This document shows positions 43,252-53,075 of a stretch of 64,000 bases of DNA, in pieces. The translations under genes were made by a program, and so were the position numbers. Each line of letters begins with the position of its first letter. Positions within the stretch are counted from its first letter, which is position 1. The stretch spans positions 2,046,001 to 2,110,000 of the forward strand of contig CAVWVF010000004.1 of NCBI GenBank assembly GCA_963758335.1. Reading direction: 5' to 3'. This DNA comes from Roseiarcus sp963758335. Lineage in GTDB: Bacteria; Pseudomonadota; Alphaproteobacteria; Rhizobiales; Beijerinckiaceae. Under the pieces are notes generated by a model. The model was not told the origin of the DNA and did not search any database. It saw only the letters and a list, made by a program, of their open reading frames with translations.

Positions 43252-44438
43252 GGCCCGAACTCGTCGAAGGCGTAAACGGGCTGCGCCTCGTAAAAACCTT
43301 CGTCAGGCGGCGGCGGCGGCAGGTCCTGATAGATCATCGGCTGAAAATCGGGCGGCGGTTCGTAAGCGGCCGAAATTATCGCCAGACGCCGACGCGCATC
43401 CGCAACGTGCGGGCCACGGGGATAACGGCGCAGATAGGTCCAATACGCATGCGCGGTGTTGGCGTTGACCGAGCGTCGCCAGAAGTACGCCTCGCGCAGC
43501 GCCGCGAGAATGGCGCGCACGCGCCGCGCCTGGGCCGAATCCGGATAGGCGGCGAGATAGTCCTGGTAGCTTTTCATCGTGTCACGCTGCAGCGCCGCCG
43601 CGTAAGCCGCGTCGGGCGGAAGGCGGGCAATCGGCTGGTTGGTCACAGCGACAGCGACCGCGGGAGGCGGCGCATCGGCGGCGCGTTCGAAGATGTAATA
43701 GGGTTCGGTCAGCTTCGAGGCGCTCCAGGGAAGCAGTGCGCCCTGCGTCAGCTGGTTGACCGTCACGCGCGTTTGGTCGAACACTTCCTCGACGCCGACG
43801 CCGCCCTGGCGCATCGCGCCGGCAAGCGTCTTGCCATAGACGCCGTATGGACCCTGTTCGTCACCCGCCAAAGTGCCCGGCGCCGCATTGAAAGCGCTCA
43901 ATTCGCCGGGCTCCGGATCGACCAGCGCGAGACCCGGCGCAAGCGGCGACCCCTGCGAGGCATACGGATTCGCGCGGGCGGCATCGAGCACGATGATGCG
44001 GGCCTTGCCCGGCGTCTGCGCCAGCGCGTGCGCGAAGTCGGAAATTCGCAGCGCATCGATCGGCACGTCAGCGTCGCGGTTGATCTGCGCGTCGACCGGC
44101 ACGAAGTAGTTGTCGCCGTTATATTGCAGGCCGCGGCCGGCGAGATAGACGAACGCCTGCATGTCCGGGCCGGCGGCCGACGCCTTGTCGAGAAAATCGC
44201 GGAACGCCGTCCGCAGGGACTGACCGTCTAGATCGCGCGCTCCGACTACGTCGAACCCCGCCGCCTGAAGAGTCTGGGCGATAAGCCCGGCGTCGTTGGC
44301 GGTCGTCGCCAGCGCAGCATCCCGATAGGTCGCATTGCCGATGACGAGAGCGATGCGGGGATTCTGCGCGGCCTGCTGCGCGCTCGAAGCCAAAGACGTC
44401 AGCACTGTGATCGAGAACATCACAAACGCCGCGAGCAT
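43252..44438 (-). CDS. Secreted caspase-like protein without catalytic dyad, 3' end altered
   Basis: From ATG 44438 the protein has a signal peptide (MLAAFVMFSITVLTSLASSA) and a peptidase C14 caspase-like fold (IALVIGNATYRDAAL, NDAGLIAQTLQAAGFDV). The catalytic His position in the GHG motif is R102 (LAGRGLQYNGDNYF) and the catalytic Cys position is A154 (VLDAARANP), so it cannot be a cysteine protease. A helical part with YQDYLAAYPDSAQARRV and YWTYLRRYPRGPHV and a Pro-rich stretch follow. Beyond about 43252 the frame is antisense to the TetR fragment, so the original end is lost. A binding or scaffold role is likely. Confidence 0.75.
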
Positions 44439-44710
44439 TCTCAGCTGACGATCATGAAACCCATCCCCGTTGGCCGACGGCCTTTGGCGCGTTTCCGAAA
44501 CCCACTTGGATTCGTCTCTTCCACCAGATGCAGATGAGCCGCAACCCGCCTTAACCTCGCCTGAACCGATGTTGAGCATCACCGACCCGTTTGCTGGCGA
44601 AGCCGTTGATCCACGTCAATGCACGAATGCGATTTTTCTGAGTGTCATCAAGATAGTGAATGAGGGAGGAACTGATGCAAATCGACTATGATCATTCCTT
44701 GCCTATCCGG

Positions 44711-45430
44711 TTAACGCAGACACCGACTACATGTAGGGTGTACCCAGTTGCCGGAATAAAGCTCGGCAAAGGTTGGCGCTTGCATGCCGCCCGCCATTCC
44801 GAGCAGAGAACGGAACGCGTTGAACGGGTAGAAGCGTCGGTTGAAGCGGAATGTGAATTCGTTGAGGTAGGCTTGTAGATGTTGGCTGCTGACGCCGTGA
44901 TGGATGCCGGTCAGCCAGGTCTTGAGGTTGGCGAATACAAGATGGAAGATAGGTAGGAACTCCTCGGCCACTTCCGTATCGCCACTTTCGGCAATGGCGT
45001 GATGGTTGTAGCCGCGTTTGCGCAACCCGGCATAGCCGCTCCAATCGTCGGTGACGACTAGCGTTCTTGGAGCAACGGCGCTCTCGACAAATCCACAGAG
45101 AGACTCGGCGCTGCGATCGGGAGCGACCGCAAGTCGGACTCGTCCGGCGTACCGGCCATCCTTCCGCTTATCCTGGGCAGTCCCCGGCTTGCGGTGGCGG
45201 ACTTCGACAGCACAGGCGACAAGAGCCTTGTGATGGACGCCGCGGCCTTCGCCGCGAGTCCGGCCGCCGACGTAGGTTTCATCAACTTCGACATGCTGAT
45301 CAGGCAGGCCGCCGATGCGGTCCTGATCGGGCCGTACCATGCCGGCGCGCAGCTTGTGGAGGTTCATTGCCACGCGGAAGGACCGCATATGTGGCGAGCA
45401 TGCGAGGCGCCGCGCGGTATTTTGCCGCAT
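44711..45430 (-). pseudogene. IS1595-family transposase, N-terminally truncated
   Basis: The frame has the ISXO2-like DDE domain: VEVDETYVGGRTRGEG (first Asp), LVVTDDWSGYAGLRKR (second Asp), NLKTWLTGIHHGVSSQHLQ and AYLNEFTFRFNRRFYPF (last block). The N-terminal zinc ribbon and HTH are missing; the upstream end at about 45480 abuts the P-type ATPase stop. The element is probably immobile by itself. Confidence 0.85.
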
Positions 45431-45483
45431 GGCGCAGTCCGACCATCAAGCGGCGCGCTCATCGTTCGATTGCGAACGGCCGC

Positions 45484-47751
45484 TTACGTCCCGATCGCAT
45501 GCTCATAAATGTCCTCTTCTTGAGCGTTGTGGATGCGCACAAGGGCCTCGATCAATTCGATGATGCGCTGTCCGTCCCTGATCAAGTACCGATCGATTTC
45601 CCCGGAAGAGAGGCCGTCGGCGAGCCTTCGAAGGAGCCGCGCCAGGTGGATGATCTCCCGGTGTGCTCTGCTCATCGCCCCTAATCCATGACGATCGACC
45701 AGAAATTTGGCGACCTCCGGGTAGACGGCGCTTTCGTCCTCGCGTTCGTGCTTGACGATGTGCTCGACGAGCTGGTCCGCCTCCAAAATCAGCTTCGCCG
45801 CGTCATCTGAGTCGGAATGACCGAGCGCATCCGCGATTTCTCGCAGATGATCAAGCGCAGCTTCAACGCGCTCGTGATCCTGGCGCAGCGAGGCGCCGGC
45901 CCCTTCTGGCATTTTTCGCCGACTTGATTTGCGTCCGGGAGACAATGCTCTCAAGGCATTGAGAATGACGGCGAAAGCTGACATGCCCATGCCTGCAATG
46001 ATGCTCTGAAGGGCGATGCGACGAGTGCGTTTTGCAATGGTAATTGCCTCCGACACGCGGTCAAGCCGGTCCACAAGAATCACCACGTCGGCAGCTTCGG
46101 ATGAAGCGCTGGCTCCTCGTGCGCCCATGGCCACCCCGACATTGGCCGCAGCAAGCGCCGGCGCGTCGTTGATGCCGTCGCCGACCATGACCGTCGGATG
46201 CTGGCGCTGTTCCGCCGCTACAGCGTTGACCTTGTCTGCCGGCTCACGGTCCCAAAGCACAGCGTCGAGATCGAGCGCCGCGCCAATCGTCTCCGCAGCT
46301 TCAGCGCGATCCCCGGTGACCATGACAATTCGGGAGACGCCGCCTGCCCGCAGGGCTTGCACGGCGCGCGGGGTTTCGCGGCGGAGTTCGTCCGCAAGCA
46401 GGATGGCCCCAATGGTCCGGCCGTCAACGGCGACAAAAATGCTTAGCGCCGAACGCCAAGACGCTCGCCGCAAAGCTCGCGCCGCCCATTTCTCCAGCTT
46501 GGCGGCACCATAGACCATCTGGTGCGATCCGACCCGCGCGTATCGCCCATCGACGACGCCCTCGAGCCCGGAGCCCATCGTCTCGCGCACTTCGGACGGG
46601 ATCGAGAGCGTGAACCCCTTCGCTACAGCTGCCTCGACAACAGTCGCAGCCACGACGTGATGTGACGCCTGTTCAAGCGAGCCGGCCACCCTCAGGATTT
46701 CGTCCGCGCTCTCTCCCGGAGCGGCCTCGATGGCGACCAGCCGCGCCCCGCCGATCGTGAGGGTGCCGGTCTTGTCGAACATCACGGTATGGGTCCGCGC
46801 GAGGGCCTCAAGGGGGCCGCTGCCTTTGATGAGAATGCCGCGTTTTGCGGCTTGCGCGACCCCGGCAATGAAGGCGACCGGCGCCGCCAAAATGAGCGGG
46901 CATGGCGTCGAGGCGACCAACACCGCAAGCGCGCGGATCGGATCGCCCGAGAACCACCACGCCCCGCCTGCGGTTACGAGTGTGACGGGCAACAATAGCA
47001 GCGCGTAGCGGTCGGCCATGCGCACGAACGGCGCCTTTGCAGTTTGCGCGGCGCTCACCATGCGGACGATCCCGGCATAGGTGCTCTCACTCGCAGTCGC
47101 GGAGGCGCGAAGTTCGAACGTCTCGCCCGCGTTCACAGAGCCGCTCCGCGCCAATTCGCCCACCTGCCGATTCACCGGGATCGGTTCTCCAGTCACCGCG
47201 GCCTCGTCCAGGATGGCGATCGAACTCACAATCACGCCGTCGACAGGGATGACCTCGCCGGCGCGCACAAGAATGCTATCGCCCACGACGATCTGCTCGA
47301 TCGGCACATCCTCGATCACCGACTTGATCCTGCGATGGGCAATTTTTGGCGCTCGATCGATCAGCGATCTCAGATCTCGCTCGGCTCGAGCGACGGCAAA
47401 ATCCTCCAGAATATTGCCGCCGGCGTACATGACTGCGATGACAATCCCGGCGAGGTTCTGGCCGAGCGCAAGCGCGCCAGACATGGAAACGAAGGCGACA
47501 GCGTCGACGCCTACCCTGCCCCCCAGGAAGTCCCGGATCATGGAGACGAGTAGGCCGATAACGACCGGAACCGTGCCGCCCGCCCAGCACCAGTTTGCTA
47601 AATCGGTTCGACCCAAGCCCCAGGCGAGCAACCCCAGCAAGAGGCCAGCGACCGCAATAGATACGAGCGTCCGACGAAATAGCCGTTCATTCAACCCAGT
47701 CGCTTCGCTCAAGCTGGCGATGCGAGCGGGTGAATTGGCTAGGTCAGCCAT
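45484..47751 (-). CDS. Heavy-metal P-type ATPase with C-terminal hemerythrin domain
   Basis: The 755-residue protein has an A-domain (AAVTGEPIPV), the metal-site STPCPLI, phosphorylation motif FDKTGTLT and hinge VGDGINDAPALAAANVG. The N-terminal cysteine metal-binding domain is absent. After the hinge, the last membrane part is shortened: IIAGMGMSAF runs directly into AVILNALRALSPG, whereas relatives have about 25-30 more residues with a helix pair. From residue about 610 a hemerythrin-like domain follows (DHERVEAALDHLREI, HIVKHEREDESAVYPE, AHREIIHLARLL, HNAQEEDIYEH) that could bind a di-iron centre. It probably exports a divalent metal, with iron or oxygen sensing. Confidence 0.88.
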   Translation of the reverse strand: MADLANSPARIASLSEATGLNERLFRRTLVSIAVAGLLLGLLAWGLGRTDLANWCWAGGTVPVVIGLLVSMIRDFLGGRVGVDAVAFVSMSGALALGQNLAGIVIAVMYAGGNILEDFAVARAERDLRSLIDRAPKIAHRRIKSVIEDVPIEQIVVGDSILVRAGEVIPVDGVIVSSIAILDEAAVTGEPIPVNRQVGELARSGSVNAGETFELRASATASESTYAGIVRMVSAAQTAKAPFVRMADRYALLLLPVTLVTAGGAWWFSGDPIRALAVLVASTPCPLILAAPVAFIAGVAQAAKRGILIKGSGPLEALARTHTVMFDKTGTLTIGGARLVAIEAAPGESADEILRVAGSLEQASHHVVAATVVEAAVAKGFTLSIPSEVRETMGSGLEGVVDGRYARVGSHQMVYGAAKLEKWAARALRRASWRSALSIFVAVDGRTIGAILLADELRRETPRAVQALRAGGVSRIVMVTGDRAEAAETIGAALDLDAVLWDREPADKVNAVAAEQRQHPTVMVGDGINDAPALAAANVGVAMGARGASASSEAADVVILVDRLDRVSEAITIAKRTRRIALQSIIAGMGMSAFAVILNALRALSPGRKSSRRKMPEGAGASLRQDHERVEAALDHLREIADALGHSDSDDAAKLILEADQLVEHIVKHEREDESAVYPEVAKFLVDRHGLGAMSRAHREIIHLARLLRRLADGLSSGEIDRYLIRDGQRIIELIEALVRIHNAQEEDIYEHAIGT

Positions 47752-48037
47752 GTCGATCGCCCTCAGGTCGAGGAAGGTACGTAGTTCGATAGCGAATTGG
47801 CGGCAAGGGCGTGTTGATCCAGGTCACACCCTTGACGGCAAAAGGCGCTCGGACTCGCGAGAGAGGGGCATTGAGAGAGCTTGAACTTCGACTTCATTGG
47901 GCGGCTGAGTGGATGTGAGGACCCCGCGAAGGAAAGCTCAGCGTGTCTTTTCTGCGTCTCCATTTAGTCTGCGGTTGACGAGACTCAATTCTGGGCACCC
48001 GTGGCCTGCTAATTTGGATTTGTATCGTCGGGAGGTT

Positions 48038-48562
48038 ATGGTGTCTGCGATTCGAATGGCATCTACCAGGGACGACGTGCTCCAGTTGCCAGTGAGCGTG
48101 TCTGCAGACGAACTCGTCGGTCTCCTTCAGGGTGCTTATCGCAAGCCGCACGGCAAACGGGTTGGGCTTGCGTCCCTTGGACGCCTCTTTCAGTCCGATG
48201 ATGATCGACTGCTGGCCACGGTCAAAGTTGCTGAGGCGCTCGGTTTTGCCGAGCTTTCGGGCGGTGAGCTGGAACTGACGCCGGTTGGCCGTGCATTCGC
48301 TGCGGCGCCATCCCACGATCGAAAGAAAATATTCGCCGAGCAGCTTCAACGCGCCGTGCCGGAAGTCGATCTGATCAAAGGCAAGGTCGCAAGCCATCCA
48401 AGGCGGAGGGTGTTGCTCGCGGAGGTCGTCGACGATCTGAACGAGTTGCATCCGACGAAGGACGTCGAAAAGGGACTCCTCCAAGTGATTGACTGGTGTC
48501 GCTACGCGGGTCTCTTTGACTATGATGATCGAACTCGCCAGATTTCGATCGCGGCCGCATGA
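48038..48562 (+). CDS. Stand-alone AAA-associated domain protein
   Basis: ATG 48038 has GGAGG upstream. The 174 residues resemble the C-terminal AAA-associated domain of nitrate/sulfonate/metal-type ABC ATPases (VSADELVGLLQGAYRK, LLATVKVAEALGFAELSGG, ELELTPVGRAFA). The ATPase part is not present in this gene, and no ABC partner lies nearby. It may be a regulator derived from that domain. It reads away from the P-type ATPase, so the two may share a divergent promoter region. Confidence 0.7.
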   Translation: MVSAIRMASTRDDVLQLPVSVSADELVGLLQGAYRKPHGKRVGLASLGRLFQSDDDRLLATVKVAEALGFAELSGGELELTPVGRAFAAAPSHDRKKIFAEQLQRAVPEVDLIKGKVASHPRRRVLLAEVVDDLNELHPTKDVEKGLLQVIDWCRYAGLFDYDDRTRQISIAAA

Positions 48563-48594
48563 CGAAGCGCTGATCGTGTGAACGCACGGGCGCG

Positions 48595-48852
48595 ATGCAA
48601 TGTCCACAGTTCCTCGGATTGCGCAGAGAGGCGGACGCTCTTGGACTGGCAAAGTCCGACGAGACCAACCTCCTCGACGGCATGGCGGGCGAGAGCTACG
48701 AAAACACCAAGATGTACGTCGAGTTCGCCAACCAGGCGGATGCGGCGGGCGACAAGAAGGTGGCCGCCTTGTTCCGGCAGATCGCAGCCGACGAAGGCGA
48801 CCACTATGCCGCTTACAAGAAGGCCTTGGAAAAGCTACGCGCGAGCAATTGA
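48595..48852 (+). CDS. Small ferritin-like/rubrerythrin-type protein
   Basis: The 85-residue protein contains NLLDGMAGESYENTKMYVEF and VAALFRQIAADEGDHYAAY, two helices with E-x-x-Y and E-x-x-H iron-ligand patterns typical of rubrerythrin family proteins. Only one half of a four-helix bundle is present, so a dimer may form the di-iron site. There is no rubredoxin domain. It follows the AAA-associated gene in the same direction. Confidence 0.65.
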   Translation: MQCPQFLGLRREADALGLAKSDETNLLDGMAGESYENTKMYVEFANQADAAGDKKVAALFRQIAADEGDHYAAYKKALEKLRASN

Positions 48853-48911
48853 GTCCCCGCGCGGCGCGAGAAACCTCTTGCGCCGCGCGCAGAGGGTGGC
48901 GGGAACAGCCC

Positions 48912-49688
48912 TCAGCGCCCATGCCGTCGCTGCCGCCCCTGATAGGCGCGGATTGCGCGCAAAAAATCGACGCGTCGAAAGGCCGGCCAATTGACGTCCG
49001 AGAAGTAGAATTCGCTGTGGGCGCTCTGCCACAACAGGAATCCTGAAAGGCGAATCTCGCCGCTGGTGCGAATGATGAGGTCCGGATCGGGCAGACCGGC
49101 CGTGTAAAGGCGTCCGGCAATCGCATCCGGCGTGAGACGCTCGATCGCTTCGGACAACGTCGCGCCTTCGGACGCCATGTTACGCAGGCTGCCGCGAACC
49201 GCATCGACGATTTCCTCGCGCCCGCCATAAGCAACGGCGATGTGGAGTTGCATGGCGTCATAGGCGCGCGTCGCTTGTTCTGCCGATCGGATTGCGGCGA
49301 GCGTCGAGGCAGGGACAAGCGCGAGCTCGCCAATGGCGCGCACGCGCACGCGCCGGCGATGAATCTGCGGGTCGGACGCTAGCGCCGCCATCTTGGTTTC
49401 GATCGCCCCAAATATGCCGGTGACCTCTTCGGGGGGTCGCTGCAAGTTGTCTGTCGAGAACACCCAAAGGGTGACGACCGGGATGGCGAGTTCGGCACAC
49501 CAGTCGAGCATGTCGTCGAGCTTCTGAGCGCCCAGCTCGTAGATCGCTCGAGGATCGGTGAGACCCAGAGAACGCCCGTGCCGGCGGTTGCCGTCGAGGA
49601 TGATGCCGACGTGCCGAGGCGATGGCCGCCGCCTGATCTGGCGCAGGAGCCGCTGCTCATAGACATAGTAGAAAGCGCGCAAGGGCAT
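48912..49688 (-). CDS. uppS: Cis-prenyltransferase (undecaprenyl diphosphate synthase family)
   Basis: ATG 49688 gives 258 residues. Catalytic D32 lies in GIILDGNRRHGRS; further family blocks are TLWVFSTDNLQRPPEEV, VAYGGREEIVDAV, DLIIRTSGEIRLSGFLLWQ and the end FYFSDVNWPAFRRVDFLRAI. It condenses isopentenyl units into a cis-polyprenyl diphosphate used as carrier lipid. Its accessory location suggests a second copy rather than the housekeeping gene, but this cannot be decided here. Confidence 0.9.
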   Translation of the reverse strand: MPLRAFYYVYEQRLLRQIRRRPSPRHVGIILDGNRRHGRSLGLTDPRAIYELGAQKLDDMLDWCAELAIPVVTLWVFSTDNLQRPPEEVTGIFGAIETKMAALASDPQIHRRRVRVRAIGELALVPASTLAAIRSAEQATRAYDAMQLHIAVAYGGREEIVDAVRGSLRNMASEGATLSEAIERLTPDAIAGRLYTAGLPDPDLIIRTSGEIRLSGFLLWQSAHSEFYFSDVNWPAFRRVDFLRAIRAYQGRQRRHGR

Positions 49689-50520
49689 ACGTGTACCCTG
49701 CGAACCCCGCCACAGGGGCCAATTCAACCTCGGGGAAGCGATATAGGGCGTCAAAGACGGCGGCGTCGAATGCAAGTTCAGGTTCCGCGGAGTCCGCGAA
49801 GACGGTCCAGTCTTGACCGTGATTATTGCGGCTAGACTGCGGCGCGTGGGGGCAGCCGCTTCGAACTTATTGCACTTGGCAAAAGGTGTCTGCAGGCAGT
49901 GCATTGCGAAAACGTCGTCAATTTCGAGCTCGCGCCCTCCGATTCTTACCCAATCTGAAGACTATTCGAGACACTAATTGGAAAGATGGCGGCAAAAGGG
50001 AAAAAAACTATAATTTTCCGTAACGTTTTTCGCCCTGTATCGGGACGCGGACTCCATCTTTGTCGGCGGACACGATCGTCGGGCTAGGTCGTCATGTCAT
50101 CTCCCCCGCGCGTATTGAATCTGCGTCCAGCTGGCCGTGAACGCCCAAAAGGGTCGACGATTTGACCCTTTCGCCACGCCGCCGGCGAATGACCGCTATT
50201 TGCGCACAGCGGTCGTCCACTACGTGTGCCTCAGCAGATTGGCGCTTTCTGACAGCGCGCCGCCCCGTTGCACGCACTCGAACGTCGTTTCAGCGCGCTC
50301 GTTGAAATACCTGCCTTCGTTGGGCTTGTTTGCGAAGCCCACGCCAATCGGTGACAGCCGAGTGAGGGCAAGTTGCAGGTCGATCGTAAACTCACGACCC
50401 AGCGGGCTCGATACGGCACGGTCAACTCGCAGGTGACTCAGTACTGGCATGACGGGCGTCCGGCTAGCCGCGTAAGACCTCCTGGGGCCGTAGAAGCGGA
50501 TAGCCCCCAATCGGGCCGCC
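49689..50520. other. Gene-poor stretch
   Basis: No gene is well supported. A minus-strand frame 50522-50220 (RVDRAVSSPLGREFTIDLQL, GVGFANKPNEGRYF) has protein-like composition in places but no recognised motif. The repeat copy at 50172-50217 lies here. Confidence 0.4.
50172..50217. repeat. Dispersed repeat, copy B
   Basis: CGCCACGCCGCCGGCGAATG through GCGCACAGCGGTCGT corresponds to 39030-39075. The two copies differ at about four bases. Confidence 0.7.
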
Positions 50521-50521
50521 A

Positions 50522-51043
50522 TTAGACCGTTATTGCGCCCGTAACGAGGATTTCGTTCTCGTTGTGACGGCGGGCAGCCCCGCCAACCGCGAATCCAGCA
50601 GGCCGCCGTCGCTCGCCATCCCGCGCCGCCGACGATCGCTCGCGCCCTCCCGCTCGCGTCCTCCGGTCAGATACGCCTGGGGCGCGTCGATACGCCCGGT
50701 CTGGTCGCGCCCGCACCGGTCCTCGCCAACGCGCGCGGCCCCGGCCTTCGCCGCCGCCGATACGACGGATAAGGCGAGCTGCTGCGCCGTGGCTCGCTCG
50801 GCCGTCGTTAATGTAGGCCGCCAGATGATCCTCGAGCCGCGGTTGGTGTGCATTTGGACCACGCCGAGGAGCAGATGGGCGCGCATTTTCGGGCGCGAGC
50901 GACAACGCTGCGGTCAGAACGCGTTCGGCGGCGTCGAGCCGCGTGGCTTGATCGTCAGGGAGAAAATTGAGCGCGACTTGTATGTCCACCGCCCGTGGCG
51001 CTTCGTCCCAACACACCGCGCCCGCTCGCGTATATCTTGGCAT
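50522..51043 (-). pseudogene. Phage-type hypothetical gene, likely frameshifted
   Basis: The first 55 residues (MPRYTRAGAVCWDEAPRAVD, IQVALNFLPDDQATRLDAAE) look real. Near 50880 the protein-like sequence shifts to a second frame (MRAHLLLGVVQMHTNRGSRI, TTAERATAQQLALSVVSAA). It lies downstream of two small-terminase-like genes in the same direction and probably belongs to the same prophage fragment. The function is unknown. Confidence 0.45.
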
Positions 51044-51055
51044 GTTAAAATCCTC

Positions 51056-51358
51056 CTACTTACAGGCGCGCAATTCCTTTTCGAGGCGGCCGGCCAGATC
51101 GAGCGCCGACACGACGTCCGCGAGGCTGCAGGCGTCGATCGCCGTCGCCCGCTCGGCCTCGTATCTCAGAACGGCGATTTCGCGGATTCGACCAGAGTCT
51201 GCGCTTGGAAACGTGGCGGCGATGCGGTCGTAAAGATCGGCGAACCTGCGCCCGGCGATCGAGCGCATGTCGACATCGGCCGTCAGACGGCGCGGATCGT
51301 TGGTCACGAGCGCCCTGGCTCGTGGATGACGAAGAACAGCGCTACCACCTTGCATCAA
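51056..51358 (-). CDS. Phage small-terminase-like hypothetical protein
   Basis: The 100-residue protein includes RARALVTNDPRRLTADVDMR, SIAGRRFADLYDRI and AERATAIDACSLADVVSALD. It resembles the protein at 53072-53461 in pattern (R-V/L-TNN/D-R-L...D-R-S...G-K/R-R-x-R/A-D-L-x-D) and length, so the two are paralogues. Helical, DNA-end-binding small terminase or a related packaging factor is a reasonable guess. Confidence 0.55.
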   Translation of the reverse strand: MMQGGSAVLRHPRARALVTNDPRRLTADVDMRSIAGRRFADLYDRIAATFPSADSGRIREIAVLRYEAERATAIDACSLADVVSALDLAGRLEKELRACK

Positions 51359-51599
51359 GCGAACCTCAAGCGGTCATCATCCAATGCCGATGGAACAAGA
51401 CTTTCCGGTGGCCTGGCGCTCCGCCCCGGCGGAGAGTCCACAAGAAATTTCGTGCGGAGCCGGGCGGTCCTACCGCCGAGCCAATAGGAAGGCCGTAGGC
51501 GGCCCCGCGGCGATGGTAGCGGCGAGAGGCCGGAAGGCCGCCAGCGCCCGCCCCTGTGGCCCGGCGCTGGCGATCGGCGGGCCGGGGAGATCGGGGCGC

Positions 51600-53075
51600 T
51601 CAATACCGAGAAAAGCGATCAGCGACGCTTCGCCGAGGCGTTCTCGCCCAGCGCATAACCTCTTCGCTGATGTTCATCACCGCCTGCGTCGCCGCCCTGA
51701 CGACGCTTCCGGCAACCGCATTGATCCGATCGTCGTGTCCGCCCGGCGGATGATCAATCGAGTCCTTGCCCGATCGCGCCGTCCGACGCTCGAGGCCGAT
51801 AAGCTGCGCAAGCGCCTTCCGGTCGTCGAGAAGGTCGACGCGCCGCGAGTTAATCAACGGCAGCATTTCGACATAAATCTCGCTCTTCGTCCGCTCGCTC
51901 GGCTCATACGACACGCCGCATTTGCGGAACAACTCCCGCGGAAACTCGCCCGCATACTTGTCGCCCGTGACCGTCCCGCAGCGATAGCTCTTCAAGATCA
52001 AGGCGAACTCGCTCACGACCGCCTCGGGCGAGAAAGGCGGCATGCGCTCGCGCACAAGGTCGAGCACCACCCGGCCGTCGACCTCACGGTGACTGATCGC
52101 CAGACTGAATCCGTCCGCAGATCCGCCCGAAGGATCCGTAAACGCCCGGTAGCCCACGCCCGAAAGCGGCGGACGCTCGAAGCAACCCATCTCGACGCAC
52201 GCCTCGACCGCCTCACGGCTGACAAAGCTCTCGATGTCGGTGCGGAAATTCGCCAGATACTCGGCCGAAGCGCTCGCCGCATCGCGCTCGATCGCCCGGT
52301 CGACGACGCTCTGCGGCAATGACGGATTGAGATCGCGGCTCGAGCCCCGCGCGACGAGGATCCGCTTGTCGCCCTTCTCGCCGAAGTGGCGTTTCCACGT
52401 CTCGAACACTTCGCCGCGCCGCGCATAGGGGCTCGAGATCACAACCAACGGGCCCTGCGTCGTCGCCAAGCCGGGCCGGACGGCGTCGAGGATCTCGGAC
52501 AGGGGATTACGGCTGTTGTCGCCCTCGTCATACCAAAACGCAGCTTCATCCGCGATGCACGCCAGACACGTCACGCCGCGCAAGGCGCGAAACGACGCCG
52601 GCCGAACCTCGAGCACAACGCCGGTCGTCAACGTCACCGTCTCGGCCGCCTCCGACCGCACAAGCTCGCTCAGCATCGGCGTCGCGCGGATGATCCCGGT
52701 CGCGTAGGACAGGACGATCCTGGCCTGGACCGCGTTTTGCGCCAACATGAGGACAACCGGCCGCTCGCCGATCGCCAGGACGCCGGTGTAGTCGCAAAGG
52801 CATGCAAGATAAACGGCCAGCGTGGCCGCGGCGCGGCTCTTGCCGCCCCGACGGCCAATGACGCACCAAAGTTCCTCGATCCTCTCCAGCGGCTCGCTCT
52901 GTCGATCTGTTAGCCGTTTGAAGATCGCGCGCTCATCGTCGTCGAGCGGCTCGCCCATGGCCGCGATCAGCATGACGCGCCACGCCCGCCAGGACTCGCC
53001 GGGAAGCACGCCGGCGAGCAGATCCGGGTCGGCCAGCGCGTCGCGCATCGATATGAGCGGGCGGCCTCCGATCAT
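51600..53075 (-). CDS. Phage terminase large subunit
   Basis: The 491-residue protein has Walker A VIGRRGGKSRAAA near residue 75, Walker B TCLACIADEAAF near 170 with the coupling motif VVISSPYARRGEVF, and a nuclease domain with acidic residues (YRAFTDPSGGSADGFSL, TVTGDKYAGEF, DDRINAVAG). It cuts and packages phage DNA. It is intact and unrelated in sequence to the broken terminase at 9989-10981. Its start overlaps the upstream small gene by 4 bases. Confidence 0.88.
   Translation of the reverse strand: MIGGRPLISMRDALADPDLLAGVLPGESWRAWRVMLIAAMGEPLDDDERAIFKRLTDRQSEPLERIEELWCVIGRRGGKSRAAATLAVYLACLCDYTGVLAIGERPVVLMLAQNAVQARIVLSYATGIIRATPMLSELVRSEAAETVTLTTGVVLEVRPASFRALRGVTCLACIADEAAFWYDEGDNSRNPLSEILDAVRPGLATTQGPLVVISSPYARRGEVFETWKRHFGEKGDKRILVARGSSRDLNPSLPQSVVDRAIERDAASASAEYLANFRTDIESFVSREAVEACVEMGCFERPPLSGVGYRAFTDPSGGSADGFSLAISHREVDGRVVLDLVRERMPPFSPEAVVSEFALILKSYRCGTVTGDKYAGEFPRELFRKCGVSYEPSERTKSEIYVEMLPLINSRRVDLLDDRKALAQLIGLERRTARSGKDSIDHPPGGHDDRINAVAGSVVRAATQAVMNISEEVMRWARTPRRSVADRFSRY

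Noticed and set aside
43407..44231. A 274-residue plus-strand open frame
   Set aside because: It is the mirror of the caspase-like gene; Arg/His-rich and without domains.
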